A program made the position numbers and the translations under genes. DNA of 64,000 bases from Methanothermobacter sp. CaT2 (lineage in GTDB: Archaea > Methanobacteriota > Methanobacteria > Methanobacteriales > Methanothermobacteraceae): the NCBI RefSeq assembly GCF_000828575.1, contig NZ_AP011952.1, forward strand, positions 62,001 to 126,000, read 5' to 3'. Below, in pieces: positions 9,785-19,481 of the stretch. Under the pieces are notes generated by a model. It saw nothing but the letters and a program-made list of their open reading frames with translations, ran no database searches and was not told the origin of the DNA. The first letter of the stretch is position 1. Every line of letters begins with the position of its first letter.

Positions 9785-10369
9785 ATGGTTAAGGTTATTG
9801 GAATCTGTGGAAGTCCAAGAAAAAATGGTAACACTGAGATCCTGCTCAGGGAGGCCCTTGAGGCCGCTGCAAGTGAAGGAGCTGAAACCGAGCTTGTGAG
9901 GCTCGCAGGCAGGGATATAAACCCCTGCAGGGCCTGTGACTCATGTAAGAGTAAAGGGGAATGTGAGATTGACGATGACCTCAATGAGGTGATTGAGCTT
10001 GCAGCAGAGGCTGATGGGATAATAATCGGGAGTCCGGTGTACTTTGGCTCTGTAACGGCCCAGACCAAGATGTTCATGGACAGGACAAGGCCCCTCAGGA
10101 GCAATTTCAGATTATCAGATAAGGTTGGCGGGGCCATAACCGTTGGAGGGTCAAGGAACGGCGGCCAGGAGACAGCATGCGGCGATATACACAACTTCTT
10201 CCTGATACACGAGGCTGTTGTTGTGGGTGATGCGGCACCAACAGCCCACTATGGGGGTACAGGTGTCGGCGGCGCAAAGGGGGACTCTGCAGAGGATGCA
10301 ACGGGTATCGAGACATCCAGAAACCTTGGAAGAAAGGTAGCGTCCCTTGCAATGAAGATTCATGGTTAA
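9785..10369 (+). CDS. Iron-sulfur flavoprotein (Isf family)
   Basis: 194 residues from ATG 9785, set by GGAGGTGA. The N-terminal flavodoxin-like FMN site [10 protein letters not shown] is followed by the compact cluster motif C-x2-C-x2-C-x5-C ([13 protein letters not shown]) for one 4Fe-4S centre. Family members shuttle electrons between ferredoxin and acceptors such as O2, H2O2 or CO2-pathway partners; the partner here is unknown. The last six codons are repeated downstream at 10418-10436. Confidence 0.9.
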   Translation: MVKVIGICGSPRKNGNTEILLREALEAAASEGAETELVRLAGRDINPCRACDSCKSKGECEIDDDLNEVIELAAEADGIIIGSPVYFGSVTAQTKMFMDRTRPLRSNFRLSDKVGGAITVGGSRNGGQETACGDIHNFFLIHEAVVVGDAAPTAHYGGTGVGGAKGDSAEDATGIETSRNLGRKVASLAMKIHG

Positions 10370-10448
10370 TTGAGGTATGAGTATTCGCTGTTCGACTGTA
10401 CCATGCCACATAATCCCATGAAGATTCATGGTTAATCGATATATGAGT
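10352..10448. repeat. Duplicated gene end (66-bp period)
   Basis: The 31-bp stretch 10352-10382 (end of the flavoprotein gene, stop and downstream bases) recurs at 10418-10448 with about 28 matches. Copy 2 still encodes Met-Lys-Ile-His-Gly-stop. It ends in GAGTGA and supplies the ribosome binding site of the following glycosyltransferase gene. Confidence 0.85.
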
Positions 10449-10456
10449 GAATGCCG

Positions 10457-11146
10457 ATGGTACCAGGGAATTTCACTGTGGTTGTACCGGCCTATAATGA
10501 GGAGAAGACCATAGAGGATGTCCTGACAGCCCTCCTTGAAAGGGGTTACAGGGTTCTGGTGGTTGACGACGGCTCAAGGGATTCAACTCCAGAGATACTC
10601 AAAAGGATGTCCTCCAGGAATGACAGGATATCTGTCTATACCCACGTCATAAACAGGGGCCTCGGGGCGGCCCTCAGGACGGGCCTCAGGGCTGCCCTGA
10701 AGGAGGGGGCAGACTACGTGGTGACCTTCGATGCCGATGGGCAGCATGACCCCGACGACATTGAAAGGGTCTTAAAACCCCTCCTGGAGGGTTCTGCAGA
10801 TGTGGTTATTGGAAGGAGAGATTTCGAGGATATGCCCCTCTCAAGAAACCTTGGAAACACCATAATGAACCTTCTTACCCTCCTTTTCTATGGGTGCAGG
10901 GTTTCGGATTCCCAGTCAGGTCTCCGGGCATTCACATCCAGGGCAGCATCACTTATTGATATAAAAAGCAGGGGCTATGGTGTTTCATCAGAGATCATCG
11001 GGGAGATCCGCAGGAATGGCCTCAGAATGCGTGAGGTTACCATAAGGACCATATACACGCCTGAAACAATTGCCAAGGGGACAAGCACATCGGTGGGTAT
11101 AAGGATACTCCTGAGGCTCCTGCTCAATATATTCCGGAAGATTTAG
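10457..11146 (+). CDS. Family 2 glycosyltransferase, dolichyl-phosphate hexose synthase-like
   Basis: About 229 residues from ATG 10457; the ATG at 10451 would sit against the ribosome binding site GAGTGA. GT2 landmarks: VVPAYNEE, VVDDGSRDST, the metal-binding DADGQHDP and a later SGLRAF. It probably transfers a sugar from a nucleotide donor to dolichyl phosphate for surface glycan synthesis. It precedes a DUF2304 membrane protein and a GT4 enzyme in one transcription unit. Confidence 0.87.
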   Translation: MVPGNFTVVVPAYNEEKTIEDVLTALLERGYRVLVVDDGSRDSTPEILKRMSSRNDRISVYTHVINRGLGAALRTGLRAALKEGADYVVTFDADGQHDPDDIERVLKPLLEGSADVVIGRRDFEDMPLSRNLGNTIMNLLTLLFYGCRVSDSQSGLRAFTSRAASLIDIKSRGYGVSSEIIGEIRRNGLRMREVTIRTIYTPETIAKGTSTSVGIRILLRLLLNIFRKI

Positions 11147-11148
11147 GG

Positions 11149-11155
11149 TTTTTTT
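11149..11155 (+). terminator. T-tract after the glycosyltransferase
   Basis: A run of seven T within GGGTTTTTTTACC immediately after the stop at 11144-11146. Oligo-T tracts terminate archaeal RNA polymerase, at least partially. The next gene starts 30 nt on, so this may only attenuate. Confidence 0.4.
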
Positions 11156-11185
11156 ACCATGAATACTTAAAAAGGTGGCGAATTC

Positions 11186-11512
11186 ATGATATACCAGGTT
11201 CTGGGAATTTTAACTGGGATTGCAGGGATACTCATCTCTATTCTGAGGTTCAGGGATTCAAGGACATCCCCTGGCGGCCTCATACTGTGGCTGATACTCT
11301 GGGTTTCCGTCATATTCTTCTCACTGAGACCCTCCTTTTCGACTGAAATCGCAAACATCCTTGGAATAGGGAGGGGACTTGATTTTCTCCTCATAATAGG
11401 TATACTTGGGGCCTACTACCTTCTCTTCAGGATATACCTCATGGTGGACAGGCTACAGCAGGAGATAACGGAGCTTGTACATGAGATTGCACTCAGACGG
11501 GATGATGAGTAG
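11186..11512 (+). CDS. DUF2304 small membrane protein
   Basis: 108 residues with three membrane helices (about 4-20, 31-46, 67-86) and a C-terminal cytoplasmic helix. The length, topology and place directly after a GT2 enzyme are typical of DUF2304 proteins, which accompany polyprenyl-glycosyltransferases and may anchor or flip lipid-linked sugars. That function is inferred from context. Confidence 0.78.
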   Translation: MIYQVLGILTGIAGILISILRFRDSRTSPGGLILWLILWVSVIFFSLRPSFSTEIANILGIGRGLDFLLIIGILGAYYLLFRIYLMVDRLQQEITELVHEIALRRDDE

Positions 11513-11539
11513 ATACACCTCCACACTTCAGTGATTGAT

Positions 11540-12664
11540 ATGAGAATATGTATTGTAACAGAGTACTTTCCAGCAGGTGAGAAACTCGACATCCGCGGCG
11601 GTGCAGAGGCCTGTGCATTCAACGAGGCCCTTAAATTATCAGAGAAGCATGATGTGACGGTTCTAACCTCAAGGACACCTGAAAATCCCGATGGATACAC
11701 CAGCGGAAACATGGATGTCATATGCTGCGGTCCCATGAGGTCCTATGTTCAGGCAGGCTCCATAGGGGAGAGGCTCTCATTCATGCTGTCGGCCTACAGG
11801 GAGGGCATGAAACTTGAACCTGACGCTGTTATAGGGTACAACTTCATAACACATCCTGTGGCCTGGATGATAGCGGGTAAAACGAATGCAAAGGCCCTGG
11901 CACGTTACCATGATGTCTGGATTGGCGAATGGCTCAAAAACATTGGTTTTTCAGGAATACTCGGCGAGATACTTGAAAGATACACCCTATCAAGGAGGTT
12001 TGACAGGATAATAGCGGTGTCAGAGTACACCGCCAGCAAGATACTTGATAGGTACCCCTGGCAGAGGGTCTCGGTTGTCCACAACATGGTTGACTTCAGG
12101 CCGCCCCTGGTTGAGAAAACCACCAGCCCATCCATTGCATGCGTTTCAAGGCTCGTTGAATACAAGAGAGTGGGGGACCTCATAAGGGCGGCTTCAGTTC
12201 TCGCAGACGAATTCCCTGATCTGAAGTGCAGGATAATAGGTACGGGTCCACTGGAGGGGGAGCTCCGGGACCTTGCAGCTGAACTGGGAGTGGATAATAG
12301 GGTTGAGTTTCTGGGGTTCGTGGAGAAACATGAGGATGTTCTGCGGGTTATAGCGGAGTCCTGGGTCTTCTGCCTTCCAAGCGTGGTTGAGGGTTTCGGT
12401 ATAGTTGTTGTGGAGGCAATGGGCTGCGGGACACCCTTTGTGGCTTCACGGATACCCCCTGTAATGGAGGCAAGCAGGGAGATGGGGGGACTCTTCTTTG
12501 AACCCTGCAACTGGAGGGACCTGACTGATAAACTCAGAACACTTTTATCTGACACAGAACTCCACGGAAGACTCACAATGGAGGCAGCAGATGTTTTCAG
12601 GGATTACGGTGCAGATGCAATCGGGAAAAAACTTGAGGAAATCCTGAGGGAGGTTACAGGGTAA
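11540..12664 (+). CDS. Family 4 glycosyltransferase
   Basis: 374 residues from ATG 11540 (GTGAT four nt upstream; an in-frame GTG precedes). Two Rossmann lobes: N-terminal acceptor lobe with RGGAEACAFNEAL and C-terminal donor lobe with SRLVEYKRVGDLIRA, GTGPLEGEL and the EX7E-type motif LPSVVEGFGIVVVEAMGCG. A retaining enzyme for cell-surface glycan assembly, grouped with the preceding GT2 and DUF2304 genes. Confidence 0.88.
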   Translation: MRICIVTEYFPAGEKLDIRGGAEACAFNEALKLSEKHDVTVLTSRTPENPDGYTSGNMDVICCGPMRSYVQAGSIGERLSFMLSAYREGMKLEPDAVIGYNFITHPVAWMIAGKTNAKALARYHDVWIGEWLKNIGFSGILGEILERYTLSRRFDRIIAVSEYTASKILDRYPWQRVSVVHNMVDFRPPLVEKTTSPSIACVSRLVEYKRVGDLIRAASVLADEFPDLKCRIIGTGPLEGELRDLAAELGVDNRVEFLGFVEKHEDVLRVIAESWVFCLPSVVEGFGIVVVEAMGCGTPFVASRIPPVMEASREMGGLFFEPCNWRDLTDKLRTLLSDTELHGRLTMEAADVFRDYGADAIGKKLEEILREVTG

Positions 12665-12736
12665 CATTTGATCTTTTCTCTGAGATGGTAACATCTCCTT
12701 CTAAATCAGAGGACCTTTCATTTTCTGAAAACTCCA

Positions 12737-12747
12737 ACATATTAATA
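12737..12747 (+). promoter_or_regulatory. TATA box of the LutA-like gene (leaderless)
   Basis: ACATATTAATA is centred 29 nt before the ATG at 12771 and no ribosome binding site is seen, so transcription should start at or next to the start codon. Confidence 0.6.
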
Positions 12748-12770
12748 GAGCCTCTTGCATAACCTATATC

Positions 12771-13454
12771 ATGGTTATCTACTTCAGGGGATGTCTTGCA
12801 AGGGAAAGGCTCACAGCAATAGAGGAGTCCACAGAGAAAATCCTCCAGGTAGCAGGAATTGAGTACAGGGTTATGGATGATGAAACGTGCTGTGGCTCGG
12901 TACTACTTAGAACGGGATTTCTGAAGGAAGCTGAAAGGCAGATTAACAGGACAGGGAAAATGCTCCAGGGAAGGGAAGTTATCGTCTCATGCGCTGGATG
13001 CTACCGGACACTCAATGAGGACTACAGGAGGAGGGGATACAGCATAGGGGTGAAGCACATCTCACAGGTCATCCTTGACCTTGTAAATTCAGGGAACATC
13101 GAATTTGATAAAACCGTGCTGAGGGTGACATACCATGACCCGTGTCACCTGTCAAGGCACACAGACGAGAAGGACGCCACCAGGGAGATTTTAAAGGTGT
13201 TTACAGACTTCAGGGAAATGGAACACCATGGAAGGGACTCAAGGTGCTGCGGGGCAGGGGGCGGCTTGAGATCAGCCCACAGGGACATATCAGTTAGGGT
13301 TGCATCATCACGCATAGATGAGGCTGAGAGGACAGGGGCAGATATACTCTGCACATCCTGCCCATTCTGCCGCCTGAACCTTGAATCCACCTCCATGATG
13401 GTAATGGACATAACAGAGCTTCTATCTGAAATTATCAGGGAGGATAAAGGTTGA
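12771..13454 (+). CDS. CCG-domain Fe-S protein, LutA/HdrB-like
   Basis: 227 residues with two cysteine-rich CCG domains: C-C-G-S ... C-A-G-C at about 42-78, and D-P-C-H-L ... C-C-G-A-G-G-G ... C-T-S-C-P-F-C at about 128-205. This is the architecture of LutA, GlcF and HdrB, which bind noncubane 4Fe-4S clusters for thiol or 2-hydroxyacid redox chemistry. The next gene encodes a LutB-like partner, favouring the lactate-utilisation type over heterodisulfide reductase. The stop TGA overlaps a TTG that opens a micro-ORF. Confidence 0.83.
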   Translation: MVIYFRGCLARERLTAIEESTEKILQVAGIEYRVMDDETCCGSVLLRTGFLKEAERQINRTGKMLQGREVIVSCAGCYRTLNEDYRRRGYSIGVKHISQVILDLVNSGNIEFDKTVLRVTYHDPCHLSRHTDEKDATREILKVFTDFREMEHHGRDSRCCGAGGGLRSAHRDISVRVASSRIDEAERTGADILCTSCPFCRLNLESTSMMVMDITELLSEIIREDKG

Positions 13455-13541
13455 ATGATGATGAGGTTCGTTGGATGGGGATCTTTGAAGTTGTCAGGGA
13501 GGATAAAGGTTGAATGATGATGAGATCCGTCAGATGAGGAT
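13424..13541. repeat. 59-bp tandem duplication of a stop/start junction
   Basis: Unit 1 is about 13424-13482 and unit 2 about 13483-13541. The 31-bp core (13435-13465 and 13494-13524) is identical and the flanks differ mainly by transitions. Unit 1 holds the end of the LutA-like gene; unit 2 holds the start of the LutB-like gene. Confidence 0.9.
13451..13513 (+). other. 20-codon micro-ORF created by the tandem duplication
   Basis: TTG 13451 overlaps the TGA of the LutA-like gene (TTGA) and the frame runs to TGA 13511-13513, which overlaps the TTG start of the LutB-like gene in the same way. The peptide begins like LutB (MNDDE) and ends like LutA (VREDKG). It has its own GGGAGG ribosome binding site from the repeat. 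It may only carry ribosomes across the junction; nothing shows the peptide is functional. Confidence 0.5.
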
Positions 13542-14700
13542 ATCATTCAGCAAACTTGACGAGAGGCGCCTTGATCTCCTGGAGACTCCTGAACTTGATG
13601 AACTGAGAGATAGGGTGGCGGGGATACGTGAGCTGGCAGTTGAAAAAATGGAGGAGCTCCTGTCAGAGGCACAGAGACGATTCAGGGAGAACGGTGTTGA
13701 ATTTCACCTTGCAGAGGATTCAGATGAGGCCTGCGGGATAATTCATGAGTCACTTGATGGGGGTCCTGTTGCAAAGTCCAAATCCAACACCCTCTCTGAG
13801 ATAGGACTTCCTGATTATCTCCGAAGAAAAGGCGTGGAGGTTATTGAGACAGATCTGGGGGATCGGATACTTCAGCTTGCCGGAATTAAGAAACCAGCAC
13901 ATCCCGTTGGACCTGCACTTCACCTGGGAGTTCCTGAAATAGCTGAAATAGTAAGGGATAGGCTGGGGGTTGATATTCCGGATGATCCATATGAGATAAT
14001 GGCGGTGGTCCGGGAGGATATTCTAGGTAAAATCGAATCCTGCACCACGGGGGTGACAGGGGCAAATTCCGTGGCAGCACATGATGGAGCGGCTGTGATA
14101 GTCCACAATGAGGGTAATGTGGGAAGGCTATCCCTCATGGACACCCACATACTGGTATTCGGCATAGATAAGTTTGTACCTGAAATAGAGGATGCGGTGT
14201 CAGTTGTGAAACTCGAAACCGCCTATGCAACGGGTACAGGGGTTCCCTCCTACATCAATGTGATCTCAGGTCCATCAAAGACCGCAGATATAGAGAAGAT
14301 GCTCCTCAGGGGCATGTACGGGGCATCGAGGGTCATTGCAGTTGCAGTTGATAATGGCAGATCCTCAGCTTACCCTGAGGCTCTCCTCTGCATAGGCTGC
14401 GGGAGCTGCATAGTGAGCTGCCCAGTTTACAGTGCCGTCGGTAACAGGTTCGGGTACAGGGGTTACCTGGGGGGTCGGGGCGTTGTTATGAGCTCCTTCC
14501 TTGCCGATAGAAAAACTGCAGTTGAGTCAGGACTCTACCTCTGCACCCTCTGTGGCCTCTGCACAGAGAAGTGCCCGGTGGGGACGCCAACAGCTTCACT
14601 CATGGAGAGGCTAAGGGGTGAGTGCAATACCGCGGGCCTCTACCACAACTCACATCTGAGGGTGGCTGAGAGGATAAAAAGAAGGGGTTCACCACTCTGA
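13510..14700 (+). CDS. LutB-like Fe-S protein with LUD domain
   Basis: 396 residues from TTG 13510 (GGGAGG 8 nt upstream); ATG 13534 is an alternative. The LUD fold spans about 60-290, with GVTGANSVAAHDGAAVIVHNE as the core. Two 4Fe-4S motifs follow: CIGCGSCIVSCPVY and CTLCGLCTEKCPVG. LutB works with LutA and LutC in oxidising L-lactate in bacteria. Here only A- and B-like parts are present, and this lineage is not known to grow on lactate, so the substrate is open. Confidence 0.83.
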   Translation: MNDDEIRQMRISFSKLDERRLDLLETPELDELRDRVAGIRELAVEKMEELLSEAQRRFRENGVEFHLAEDSDEACGIIHESLDGGPVAKSKSNTLSEIGLPDYLRRKGVEVIETDLGDRILQLAGIKKPAHPVGPALHLGVPEIAEIVRDRLGVDIPDDPYEIMAVVREDILGKIESCTTGVTGANSVAAHDGAAVIVHNEGNVGRLSLMDTHILVFGIDKFVPEIEDAVSVVKLETAYATGTGVPSYINVISGPSKTADIEKMLLRGMYGASRVIAVAVDNGRSSAYPEALLCIGCGSCIVSCPVYSAVGNRFGYRGYLGGRGVVMSSFLADRKTAVESGLYLCTLCGLCTEKCPVGTPTASLMERLRGECNTAGLYHNSHLRVAERIKRRGSPL

Positions 14701-14803
14701 AAAGAAAGGTATAAAAAGGGTGCTGTTCTAGATAAATTAAAAAAATTATCATGTAATGTTTCTTGGGATATCATTCCATAATTTTTACCAGGAGGTTATT
14801 GGT

Positions 14804-15514
14804 TTGCTTCTATTGATAAGTCCAGTTAACACAGAGGAGGCACTTGAGGCCATAGAAGGCGGTGCAGACATAGTTGACGTTAAGAACCCCAGTGAGGGAT
14901 CTCTTGGGGCCAACTTCCCATGGGTTATCCGCAGGGTCAGGGAGATGACACCTGATGAGATGCTTGTGAGCGCCACCCTCGGCGATGTACCCTACAAGCC
15001 AGGAACCGTGGCGCTGGCAGCAATGGGGGCCCTTGTATCAGGGGCAGACTACATAAAGGTCGGCCTCTACGGGACAAGGAACTACGAAGAGGCGGTTGAT
15101 GTCATGAAGAACGTTGTGAGGGCAGTTAAGGATGAATCCGACGCAATCGTCGTCGCGGCTGGCTACGCCGACGCCCACCGTGTGGGTGCGGTTGACCCAA
15201 TGGAGATACCCCGTGTTGCCGCAGATTCAGGGGCTGACCTTGCAATGCTTGACACCGCTGTGAAGGATGGTAAGTCACTCTTTGATTTCATGGACATGAA
15301 ACGGCTGGAATCCTTTGTCTCAGAAACCAGGGACCATGGACTGAAATCTGCCCTTGCAGGGTCCGTTGGAAGGGAGCACCTCAAACCACTGCATGATATT
15401 GGATGTGATGTGGTCGGCATAAGGGGTGCCGCATGTGTTGGCGGAGACCGCAACACTGGCAGAATCCACAGGACAGCTGTGAGAGAACTCAAGGAACTGA
15501 TAGAAAGCTTTTAA
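14804..15514 (+). CDS. mfnB: (5-formylfuran-3-yl)methyl phosphate synthase
   Basis: 236 residues from TTG 14804, set by GGAGGT seven nt upstream; the protein then opens [14 protein letters not shown] as in the family, while the earlier ATG 14756 lacks a binding site. MfnB converts two glyceraldehyde 3-phosphates to the furan core of methanofuran. Visible signatures are [19 protein letters not shown], containing the Schiff-base lysine, and [16 protein letters not shown]-like TATAAAAAGG lies near 14711. Confidence 0.93.
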   Translation: MLLLISPVNTEEALEAIEGGADIVDVKNPSEGSLGANFPWVIRRVREMTPDEMLVSATLGDVPYKPGTVALAAMGALVSGADYIKVGLYGTRNYEEAVDVMKNVVRAVKDESDAIVVAAGYADAHRVGAVDPMEIPRVAADSGADLAMLDTAVKDGKSLFDFMDMKRLESFVSETRDHGLKSALAGSVGREHLKPLHDIGCDVVGIRGAACVGGDRNTGRIHRTAVRELKELIESF

Positions 15515-15519
15515 AATAA

Positions 15520-17028
<1,509 letters not shown>

Positions 17029-17032
17029 ATCA

Positions 17033-17039
17033 TTTTTTT
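17033..17039 (+). terminator. T-tract after guaB
   Basis: Seven consecutive T begin five bases after the guaB stop. This is a probable intrinsic archaeal terminator, although mobA starts only 18 bases further on. Confidence 0.45.
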
Positions 17040-17056
17040 CTGTAATTTCAGATCCA

Positions 17057-17656
17057 ATGAAGAACCGTGAACTGAACTCCTCTGTGGTCCTCTGTGGAGG
17101 GATGGGCAGGAGGATGGGATCAGATAAGGGCCTTCTTGTGATGGATGGAAGGCCATTCATTGAGATAATAACAGATAGGCTGCTGGAATATTTCAGTGAG
17201 GTGGCAGTGGTCTTCCGTGACAGCAGCCAGGCAGGTAATTACAGGGATCTTCTTGATTCCAGTATCAGAGTCCTCACAGATGAGGTGCCTGGTGTCGGCC
17301 CGCTGGGGGGTATATTCACAGCCCTTGGAAGAATATCAGGTTCCGCGGCCCTCTTTCTCCCCTGTGACTCCCCCCTTGTTACCCGGGAATTTCTTCTGAA
17401 TATGAAGGATGCCTTCAGGGTGATGGGGGATAGGTGTGATGCCATTGTACCCTGCAGGGATGGTCTACCAGAGCCGCTACACTCAATCTACTCGGTAAAA
17501 ATAAGGGACCATATAGAGAGTCTGCTCGCCAAAAATGAAAGGAGAGTTAGGGTTCTCCTTGACTCCATTGAATCCTGCCGCCTGGACGCTATCAGTCTGG
17601 ATCCAACCCTTCGGAGTTTCAGGAACTTCAACAGACCGGAGGACCTCAGGATCTGA
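17057..17656 (+). CDS. mobA: Molybdenum cofactor guanylyltransferase-like protein
   Basis: About 199 residues from ATG 17057. The nucleotidyltransferase signature is CGGMGRRMGSDKGLL, followed by VPGVGPLGGIFTAL and LPCDSPL with the metal-binding aspartate. MobA attaches GMP to molybdopterin; in this organism it would serve the molybdenum or tungsten formylmethanofuran and formate dehydrogenases. The start is unsure because no clear ribosome binding site precedes the ATG. The 3' end overlaps the convergent PMBR gene by 11 bp. Confidence 0.83.
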   Translation: MKNRELNSSVVLCGGMGRRMGSDKGLLVMDGRPFIEIITDRLLEYFSEVAVVFRDSSQAGNYRDLLDSSIRVLTDEVPGVGPLGGIFTALGRISGSAALFLPCDSPLVTREFLLNMKDAFRVMGDRCDAIVPCRDGLPEPLHSIYSVKIRDHIESLLAKNERRVRVLLDSIESCRLDAISLDPTLRSFRNFNRPEDLRI

Positions 17657-17849
17657 TATCAACTGTGCGTGGATTCCTTCCCATCTCAAGAACAAACTTA
17701 TTTACCCTCTCGATCATGTCGATGTAGTGTTCTTTGTGGATTTTCTTCCCATCGACGAGGGCATATTCCGGTAAAGACCCGTACAGATTCTTGAATTCAA
17801 TTATCTCATTAACCATTTCCCTATACTGCTCAAGGGTCAAACGTTCCAT
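17646..17849 (-). CDS. Single pseudomurein-binding-repeat-like mini-protein
   Basis: About 67 residues from ATG 17849 (TTG 17858 is possible). The segment LPEYALVDGKKIHKEHYID followed by MIERVNKFVLEMGRNP matches one PMBR unit, the repeat that anchors proteins to the pseudomurein wall. It has no signal peptide or membrane helix, so a cytoplasmic role is possible. A TATA box (CTTATATATTA on the minus strand, 17890-17900) lies upstream. Confidence 0.72.
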   Translation of the reverse strand: MERLTLEQYREMVNEIIEFKNLYGSLPEYALVDGKKIHKEHYIDMIERVNKFVLEMGRNPRTVDIRS

Positions 17850-18028
17850 GGATACCAACCATTGGAGTTTTTTTATAATCTCTCCGTCATAATATATAAG
17901 TTATACGATTTTATTTTCAAAACAAGGCATTATTAAAAATTTAAATTAAAATATGAATGAATGGGTGTCCTTATATTCTTCTTATGGGGCCTCCGTGCCA
18001 GGGTAAATTCTCCAGTGTACTGAGATCA

Positions 18029-18787
18029 TCACTCAAGAATTTCCACCCTGGCATCCCTGTTGAAGGGGTTCTTCCTCACGGCAAGTGAGAAGAGGTAGGG
18101 GTAGTTTTCACTGAGGTGTTCCATGTATCCCAGCCACTCAGAAACAACGGCAGAGTAGGCCCTCTGGAGGTCACCGGCCAGGTGCTCATAGTCTGTGGGA
18201 GGTAGAGATGAGAGGTCCTCTCTTGCCTCAAGTTCCTCCATGAGATGAAAGACCGCCCAGAGCATGTCTGTGAAGCTTTCATGCTCAAGTAGATTGAGGT
18301 TTTCAAGAAGCCCCAGGAGAAACTTCCTCCTGGACGTTAGGAAAACTTTCAGGTACTTGAGGAGTTCAACACTTTCAGGGGACCCCAGCTCAAAATCAAA
18401 TTCGCATCCCCTTATCTCACTGAGCATTCCCTTAAAGTCATCTGGACTCCATGATGCATCTATCTTAAGTTTTGATGCAATCCTATCTGTATTTGACTCG
18501 AAGGTGGATACCCTCTTAAGGAATTCGGTGCCCACCTCACTGAAGAACGCCCCCACGACCATGTTGAGTTTTTCGAGTCTCTCAACAAGTTCACGCCGGG
18601 ATATGGCGGCCTCCACGATTATAACAACGATCAGAATTTCCAGGGGCACAAATGCAAGGTCTATACCGATATAGAATAGTTCAGTCTCGGGTTTATGGAA
18701 TATGAAGTAGAGGAGAAGGTAGATGGAGGATGATACAAGTACAAGCAGAATCCCCAGCCTGAATTTCCAGTTTAGCCTTGAGTTCAT
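18029..18787 (-). CDS. Membrane protein with large cytoplasmic domain, unknown function
   Basis: 252 residues. Two membrane helices near the N terminus (about 10-29 and 38-60) are followed by a helical cytoplasmic region with coiled-coil character. AGGTGAT precedes the ATG. It lies downstream of cbiT on the same strand with 17 bp between, so is probably co-transcribed. No enzyme motif was recognised. Confidence 0.75.
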   Translation of the reverse strand: MNSRLNWKFRLGILLVLVSSSIYLLLYFIFHKPETELFYIGIDLAFVPLEILIVVIIVEAAISRRELVERLEKLNMVVGAFFSEVGTEFLKRVSTFESNTDRIASKLKIDASWSPDDFKGMLSEIRGCEFDFELGSPESVELLKYLKVFLTSRRKFLLGLLENLNLLEHESFTDMLWAVFHLMEELEAREDLSSLPPTDYEHLAGDLQRAYSAVVSEWLGYMEHLSENYPYLFSLAVRKNPFNRDARVEILE

Positions 18788-18804
18788 ACCATCACCTGAG
18801 AATC

Positions 18805-19371
18805 TTAATCTGAATTCTCCGTGTAAACCACTGCGATGGGGTTCTTTGAAACCATCATGGTCCCCCTTTCAAGTACACGACCCCTTGTTATGCTCAGCTC
18901 GGTTATGTTCACATCGAATCCAAGCTCCTTCAGGTACTTAACGGCCTCGCACCTTGTCTCAAGAAGTATTGCGGTTATAAGAACCCTTCCACCATCTGTA
19001 AGTTTATCTGTAACCACTTCAAGTATTTCCCCCAGTCTACCGCCACTTCCCCCGATTACAGCAATGTCCAGCGCATCAATTTCAGAGAGAGCTTCCACCG
19101 CATCACCACATATCAGTGTGACGTTATCCCCCAGCCCATGCTTTTTAAGGTTCATCTCCGTTGTTGAAATTGCATCGGGGCTTTTATCGATTGCATAGAC
19201 CCTTCCAGCCCTCCTTGAAAGTTCAAGGGTCACTCCACCGGTTCCACACCCCACATCAACCGCAATGTCCCCTTTCCCGGGTTCTGCAAGGCACATAAGC
19301 AGGCACCTAACCTCCATGGCTGTTGGGCCCGGTACAGAGGGGTTCTTTATGAATTCATGGTCAGGTATCAA
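18805..19371 (-). CDS. cbiT: Cobalt-precorrin-6B/8w C15-methyltransferase (decarboxylating)
   Basis: 188 residues from TTG 19371, giving the MIPD- start known for the M. thermautotrophicus protein. The SAM-binding motif is DVGCGTGGVTLEL, with GGSGGRLGEIL further on. CbiT methylates C15 and decarboxylates the ring C acetate of the corrin precursor. With cbiMNQO, cobA and hemD in the same window, this reflects the heavy corrinoid demand of a methanogen. Confidence 0.94.
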   Translation of the reverse strand: MIPDHEFIKNPSVPGPTAMEVRCLLMCLAEPGKGDIAVDVGCGTGGVTLELSRRAGRVYAIDKSPDAISTTEMNLKKHGLGDNVTLICGDAVEALSEIDALDIAVIGGSGGRLGEILEVVTDKLTDGGRVLITAILLETRCEAVKYLKELGFDVNITELSITRGRVLERGTMMVSKNPIAVVYTENSD

Positions 19372-19392
19372 CTCACACCACCGTTACACTCA

Positions 19393-19481
19393 CTTCAAGA
19401 CCTTTTCATATCCTCACTTTTCTGTGAATAAGTGCATTGTGAACATGAAGTACCGGCTTTAAGGCCTTTTCATGTCCTCAC
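19393..19481. repeat. Duplicated ubiX 3' end (64-bp period)
   Basis: 19457-19481 spans the last codons and stop of ubiX. A copy with about three substitutions lies at 19393-19417, just before the cbiT start. Read on the minus strand it still spells Asp-Met-Lys-Arg-Ser-stop against Asp-Met-Lys-Arg-Pro-stop in the gene. Confidence 0.85.

Noticed and set aside
12655-12716. Another 30-bp tandem duplication after the GT4 gene
   Set aside because: GGTAACAT recurs, but flanking similarity is too weak to separate from chance.
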